Source: Methanobacteriota archaeon (lineage in GTDB: Archaea > Halobacteriota > Methanosarcinia > Methanosarcinales > Methanoperedenaceae). From it: a stretch of 7,899 nucleotides of DNA. The DNA lies in contig JAHIFK010000076.1 in NCBI GenBank assembly GCA_018900975.1, positions 1-7,899 on the forward strand, written 5' to 3'. This document shows, one piece after another, positions 4,111 through 7,899 of this stretch. The translations under genes and the position numbers were made by a program. The stretch's first letter is position 1. Each line of letters starts with the position of its first letter. Under the pieces are notes generated by a model. That model was not told the DNA's origin and searched no databases. It saw only the letters and a program-made list of their open reading frames with translations.

Positions 4111-5550
4111 TCAATTCTTGATAGAAACCCTGAAACCTGATAGGATCATTTTTATGTCTTCGTCTTTTAGCAGTCTCAACAAAAATAAAACCAGCACATA
4201 CAGTATTGAGCTGATCAACAGATCAATTATCGTCAATAACTTTGTGCCATGAGGCAATATGAAAACAAGGGTTCCAAATAGAATATAGGAAATAAGTATC
4301 TTCAAAACCTTATTGAGGTCAAATTCAATAAATCCATATTTTAAATACGCTCCTGTCAGACCAAGAAAGCCGATGATACAAGCGATAGTCGTTGAAGCCG
4401 CAGCGCCAAGAATACCATATCGAGGTACCAGGAAAATCAGGGCAATAATATCCGCAACTATGGAAAGCAAGAGAATTATCGCAGGGACTCTTGGACGGTG
4501 CATTGCCTGGAAGATGCCTGACAGTGCGGTTATTACAACAAATAAACCCATCCCAAGAGCAAGCACACCCAGGGCATCCGCAGCAGCTGCATAAGATGAA
4601 GGAAAAACAAGTGCTATAATTGATGAAGGTATTGCAAATAACGCTATACTGACAGGACAAATAATTAAAACTGCATACTTCAGGGTCTTATTGGAATAAT
4701 TATTATTGTTGGATGAATGTTTTGAGATGTGGGGGAACATGGCCCCCATTAGCGCGCCGACAGCAAAAACCGGAAGTTCTGCCAGGATGAGAGCACTTCT
4801 ATAATAACCTGTTAGAGTATCTGAAAGAACATTTTCACTTAGGAATTTTACTCCAAGTATATCCAGATTCATGAGCAGGGTCATGAAAAAAGTTCCAAAG
4901 AACATTGGAAGCGCAAATGAATATATCTTTTTGTCTGCCCAGCCTTGTGTTTTCCAGTATTTGAAATCCGAACTGAAGATAACTGCCAGCAGCAGACCTA
5001 CTATTGTTCCAGCGATAATTCCAGAGAATGCACCCAACGCACCGAAACCGAGTGAGACAAGAAGAATAGCAAAGATCAGTTTTGTGAGAGTCGAGATAAT
5101 TCCAACAAAACCGAACTTCTTAAATCTGAACATACCCTGCAGAGCGCTTGCATACACACCACCTATTGAGGAGAAGACCAATCCAACTATGATTAGAAGA
5201 ACGAACGGTCTGTATGTTCCGTCGAGATGTATTATCCCTAATCCGTATAAAGCATAAAAAATGAAAGATATTAGTAATGCAATAATGAGGTTTCCAGTGA
5301 GAGAACTTTTGAAAACCCTGTGCTTTATGCTATTTTCATTATCCTCTGACAGGAACTTTGCTACTGTGAACGGGAAAGCTGAAGCGACAAATAGGGATAA
5401 TATGCTCATTAAGGATATAGCTACACCGAGGATACCGTACTGGTCTGGAGGTAAAAGCCACCCCATAGCGATATTAAATGAATAGTTCAATAATGCGCCG
5501 ATAACGAATACAACAAGCATCAGCAGAGTGTCTCTTGAAGGGTTAGTCAA
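4111..5550 (-). CDS. Polysaccharide/lipid-linked oligosaccharide flippase (Wzx/MATE-like, MOP superfamily)
   Basis: This 479-residue protein has about 14 hydrophobic segments (roughly 10-32, 39-62, 85-107, 116-137, 148-170, 172-194, 210-230, 258-275, 291-311, 325-350, 355-376, 379-402, 416-433, 438-461), the usual size and layout of Wzx-type flippases. Typical motifs are GWLLPPDQYGILG near 30-42, MNLDILGVKFLSE near 227-239 and LVPRYGILGAAASTTIA near 374-390. Such proteins turn lipid-linked sugars across the cytoplasmic membrane for surface polysaccharide or glycoprotein assembly. The substrate cannot be read from the sequence. The start is TTG at 5550, because the frame is closed by a stop just upstream and a GGTGA site lies 9 bases before it; M11 is a weaker alternative. 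It follows the large membrane-protein gene by 69 bases and is probably co-transcribed. No frameshift or truncation is seen. Confidence 0.88.
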   Translation of the reverse strand: MTNPSRDTLLMLVVFVIGALLNYSFNIAMGWLLPPDQYGILGVAISLMSILSLFVASAFPFTVAKFLSEDNENSIKHRVFKSSLTGNLIIALLISFIFYALYGLGIIHLDGTYRPFVLLIIVGLVFSSIGGVYASALQGMFRFKKFGFVGIISTLTKLIFAILLVSLGFGALGAFSGIIAGTIVGLLLAVIFSSDFKYWKTQGWADKKIYSFALPMFFGTFFMTLLMNLDILGVKFLSENVLSDTLTGYYRSALILAELPVFAVGALMGAMFPHISKHSSNNNNYSNKTLKYAVLIICPVSIALFAIPSSIIALVFPSSYAAAADALGVLALGMGLFVVITALSGIFQAMHRPRVPAIILLLSIVADIIALIFLVPRYGILGAAASTTIACIIGFLGLTGAYLKYGFIEFDLNKVLKILISYILFGTLVFILPHGTKLLTIIDLLISSILYVLVLFLLRLLKDEDIKMILSGFRVSIKN

Positions 5551-5559
5551 TTTATATTG

Positions 5560-5564
5560 TCACC
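5560..5564 (-). promoter_or_regulatory. Ribosome binding site of the flippase gene
   Basis: GGTGA on the minus strand is 9 bases before the TTG at 5550. It supports the non-ATG start and internal translation start in a two-gene transcript. Confidence 0.45.
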
Positions 5565-5619
5565 ATAATTTCCATCTACCAGACGATTTTAGAATGGGTG
5601 TATTAATATCTCAATTTAC

Positions 5620-7749
5620 TTAAACCTGCTTCTTTTTCCGATTGTCCCTATAATACACCACCAGTAAAATCACAAAACTGACTCCTGAAATAATATAACC
5701 TGCAAGATACACGTTGAACCTCTCGTAATAAATCGTCAGCCCATCTAGCCGTTTCGCATCATAGAAATTCGTAACTCCAAGATTTGCCTCAGAAGCAGCG
5801 CCTCCAAGCTTCCAATCTCCTGAGAATTTTTCCGCGAATACCACATACCTCATGGATGGCTTTTCAATCTCGTACTTCACAGGGGAATCCTCTCTATGAT
5901 CAAGAGCAGACATATTCGAAAGGTGGATCTGGGTAGTATTGCCAAGCACAAAAGCCGAGTCCATGATATCCCCTGTTCTGCTTATATCAAGCAGTTCGTC
6001 CCATGATCTTATCGTGCTGATGCTGTTCACTTGATAGAATTTATGAACCGGATGCCTGTTCCTGAAAACTACCATGTTTTCGGTGTCTTTTACAAGCTCC
6101 AGGTCTGTCTGGTTGTGGAGGAAATCGTAGAACCTGTAATCCACTTCTTTTGTAAGAATAATATATTTTACATTGAGCGGTGCGATTAGCTCGCCGAAGT
6201 TGTCGATTTTATTTCTGTTCGCAAGCAGGAACTCGATGTACTTTGAGACGGGATTAGTAGAGGAGCTATAGATACCCCCAGCTTCCATATTGTCGCCCTG
6301 GATAATAGGTTTATCAAAGAAGATTGAAGCAGGATTAGCAATCCTTTTCTGTGCAGTGGGAAGCCACTTGAAGTCCATATAGGCATGCCATGGTAGGAAT
6401 AATACTTTAAAGTCCTGTTCATCCTGGTTAAGGAAATCGTTAACCTCATACCAGTCCTTCGGATAATCTGTAGGCTTGAGCTGACCCCAGAAGCCATTGA
6501 ACGTGGTGAAAGAATAGATGAAAGGCGTGGCAAGAGCCATGGCGATTATCAGCCATGCGCCTATTTTCTTTGCGCTGGCTCTGTATGTGGGATCGCGGGC
6601 AATTTTTTCGAACTCGGCTACACCCAGGCCCCCAAGGTATGCGTAAGCTAATACTAAAAGCGCCACAAATTTCTGAGGCTCACGGAAGCCTTTGAAGAAG
6701 AAGACATTGTTAAATAGGAATTCAAATACGCCTGCAATTGGGCCGGAGATGCCTGCTGCCAGGAGGACTGATAGCACCGCTATTGCGCCAAAGGCTTTGA
6801 CATAGATCCCGTGTTTAGTATGTTTGAAGTTTAAGTCAAATCCGTGTACGGCGAGGAATAAGATGAAGATATAGAAGAGATACCAGTATGGTAAAAGGTC
6901 TTTTGTGTAAACATAGCCTGCACGCCAGAAGCCGTACATGGAGGCGGTAGTGAATAAAGTGTTGAAATTGAGATCCTGTTTGGTCGTGAAGGTGTTAAGA
7001 TCAGAACCGGTGATCTCACCAAGTGGTGCAGAACTCCCGACAAAAGTAGGTATAAGCCAGTATGAATTAAGAATTAGCAGTAAAATGCCGATTAGAATTA
7101 TTGATTTTGATAGGCTGAAAATCTTATCACTATTTTTCCTGTATTCTACAAGTCTAACCAGAAAAATAACAGCGAGCACGATCAATAAAAGAAATGGCGT
7201 ATGCGTTTCGAGAACAAATATAGAAGTTAAAAGAAATACGACTTTTATCGCTCTTTTAGTTAAGGGATCTTCAAAAAAGTCAATTAAACCCTTAATAGCA
7301 AAGGGTGTGACCGCGTAAGCAAGAAGAAGAAGCCAGTGACCTGCTAAGAATCGAACATAGACAAAAGGATTCAACATATACAGGAAGCCTGCAAAATATC
7401 TCCCTATACCCCATTCCTCAGGGCATAGCTTATAAGCGGAGAGACCTGATATAAAAAAAATGAAGAAATATGACAGTTTTTGAATAAACTCTACCGAGAA
7501 AAACACATTGATAAACCTGAGTAGAGCTATGAAAGGCGCTACAGAGTAAGAACTGCTCAATCCGTAAAATAGACTTGAAACATGGTAAACATTCTCGGAG
7601 ACGATGGTATCCAAAGTTAGAATGTAACCTGAAGGAAAAAAAGCTGAAACCAGAAGTAATGCAAAAACAGCAAATACAAAATAGGGCAGAGAATTTTTTG
7701 AAAATAAAAATTCTTTTAACTTGTAAAAAGGGCTTATCTGGTGGGGCAT
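5620..7749 (-). CDS. Large polytopic membrane protein, GT-C / AftD-like glycosyltransferase candidate
   Basis: The protein is 709 residues long from the ATG at 7749. An N-terminal half (about 20-415) holds around a dozen membrane segments. It is followed by a soluble, probably extracytoplasmic domain (about 417-680), one last membrane segment (684-700) and a basic RKKK tail. Motifs expected of GT-C or arabinofuranosyltransferase (AftD)-like archaeal proteins are an early acidic loop residue (TLDTIVSEN, D47), FLYMLNPFVYVRFLAGHW near 122-139 and FFKGFREPQKFVALLVLAYA near 351-370. Such enzymes use lipid-linked sugar donors outside the membrane; activity here is inferred. The start is placed at the ATG and not at the TTG at 7770 because a TATA box at 7774-7784 leaves no room for a transcript that includes the TTG. 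It heads an operon with the flippase. Pieces of a paralogue lie at 3262-3459 and 3988-4078. A YfhO-like role is the main alternative. Confidence 0.75.
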   Translation of the reverse strand: MPHQISPFYKLKEFLFSKNSLPYFVFAVFALLLVSAFFPSGYILTLDTIVSENVYHVSSLFYGLSSSYSVAPFIALLRFINVFFSVEFIQKLSYFFIFFISGLSAYKLCPEEWGIGRYFAGFLYMLNPFVYVRFLAGHWLLLLAYAVTPFAIKGLIDFFEDPLTKRAIKVVFLLTSIFVLETHTPFLLLIVLAVIFLVRLVEYRKNSDKIFSLSKSIILIGILLLILNSYWLIPTFVGSSAPLGEITGSDLNTFTTKQDLNFNTLFTTASMYGFWRAGYVYTKDLLPYWYLFYIFILFLAVHGFDLNFKHTKHGIYVKAFGAIAVLSVLLAAGISGPIAGVFEFLFNNVFFFKGFREPQKFVALLVLAYAYLGGLGVAEFEKIARDPTYRASAKKIGAWLIIAMALATPFIYSFTTFNGFWGQLKPTDYPKDWYEVNDFLNQDEQDFKVLFLPWHAYMDFKWLPTAQKRIANPASIFFDKPIIQGDNMEAGGIYSSSTNPVSKYIEFLLANRNKIDNFGELIAPLNVKYIILTKEVDYRFYDFLHNQTDLELVKDTENMVVFRNRHPVHKFYQVNSISTIRSWDELLDISRTGDIMDSAFVLGNTTQIHLSNMSALDHREDSPVKYEIEKPSMRYVVFAEKFSGDWKLGGAASEANLGVTNFYDAKRLDGLTIYYERFNVYLAGYIISGVSFVILLVVYYRDNRKKKQV

Positions 7750-7773
7750 TTTATTGAAACTCGTTCGCAATGG

Positions 7774-7784
7774 TTATATATTTA
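7774..7784 (-). promoter_or_regulatory. TATA box of the glycan operon, likely leaderless
   Basis: TAAATATATAA on the minus strand is centred 30 bases before the ATG at 7749. Archaeal transcription normally starts about 25-28 bases after the box centre, near 7752, so the message would begin at or within a few bases of the ATG. No Shine-Dalgarno precedes this ATG, which agrees with a leaderless start. Confidence 0.6.
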
Positions 7785-7899
7785 ATGATGGAAGCTTTGC
7801 CTTATGGTGGAGTTTTATTTACAGTATTTCCTTTTTAATATGCTCCGAAAAAATGTCGCTCGTTGGGATTGCCACTTTCGGTAATAATCTCATGCAGAG

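Noticed and set aside
4313..5485. Several plus-strand open frames opposite the flippase gene
   Set aside because: Antisense shadows of a long, well-patterned membrane protein gene.
7819..7899. Two short minus-strand frames entering from the right edge (ending at 7819 and 7835), possible tail of an upstream gene
   Set aside because: Only 20-26 residues each in competing frames with no recognisable motif; nothing can be supported in 7786-7899.

Overview
The window looks archaeal, probably from a euryarchaeote of the methanogen or methane-oxidiser type; this is inference. The reasons are TATA-box-like promoters with short leaders, an archaeal-type MinD family, archaeal-style surface-glycan membrane proteins and a moderate GC content. 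No rRNA, tRNA, CRISPR array or intact transposase gene was seen.

The window has two parts. About 1-4080 is an accessory, heavily rearranged stretch. About 4111-7749 is a healthy two-gene operon on the minus strand. That operon encodes a large multi-membrane-span protein of the GT-C / AftD-like kind, followed by a Wzx/MATE-like polysaccharide flippase. Together they suggest assembly and export of a cell-surface glycan or the glycan of glycoproteins. A strong TATA box lies about 30 bases upstream of the ATG of the large gene, which suggests a leaderless or nearly leaderless transcript.

The accessory part, left to right, holds: a minus-strand pair of small unknown genes (one cut by the window edge); a 5'-truncated SagB-type nitroreductase remnant; an intact DUF104/VapB-like antitoxin whose overlapping VapC/PIN toxin has lost its middle; a second nitroreductase remnant joined to the N-terminal half of a MinD-like ATPase; an apparently intact plus-strand toxin-antitoxin pair (DUF4258 protein plus a YgiT-type zinc-finger/AbrB protein); a short gene-free stretch with CCACAGAG-type repeats; and a composite wreck. 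In the wreck a second internally deleted MinD gene sits between two pieces of a decayed paralogue of the large operon protein.

The most notable signal is in the wrecks. The same roughly 393-base MinD block (membrane segment, linker, Walker A half) occurs twice with nearly the same edges in different hosts. A roughly 249-base nitroreductase block also occurs twice as a direct repeat flanking the damaged toxin-antitoxin pair. The region reads as a recombination graveyard in which toxin-antitoxin modules persist, rather than a clearly new working system. The best candidate for something undescribed is the inferred intact ancestor: a MinD-type ATPase fused to a membrane segment and a charged linker.
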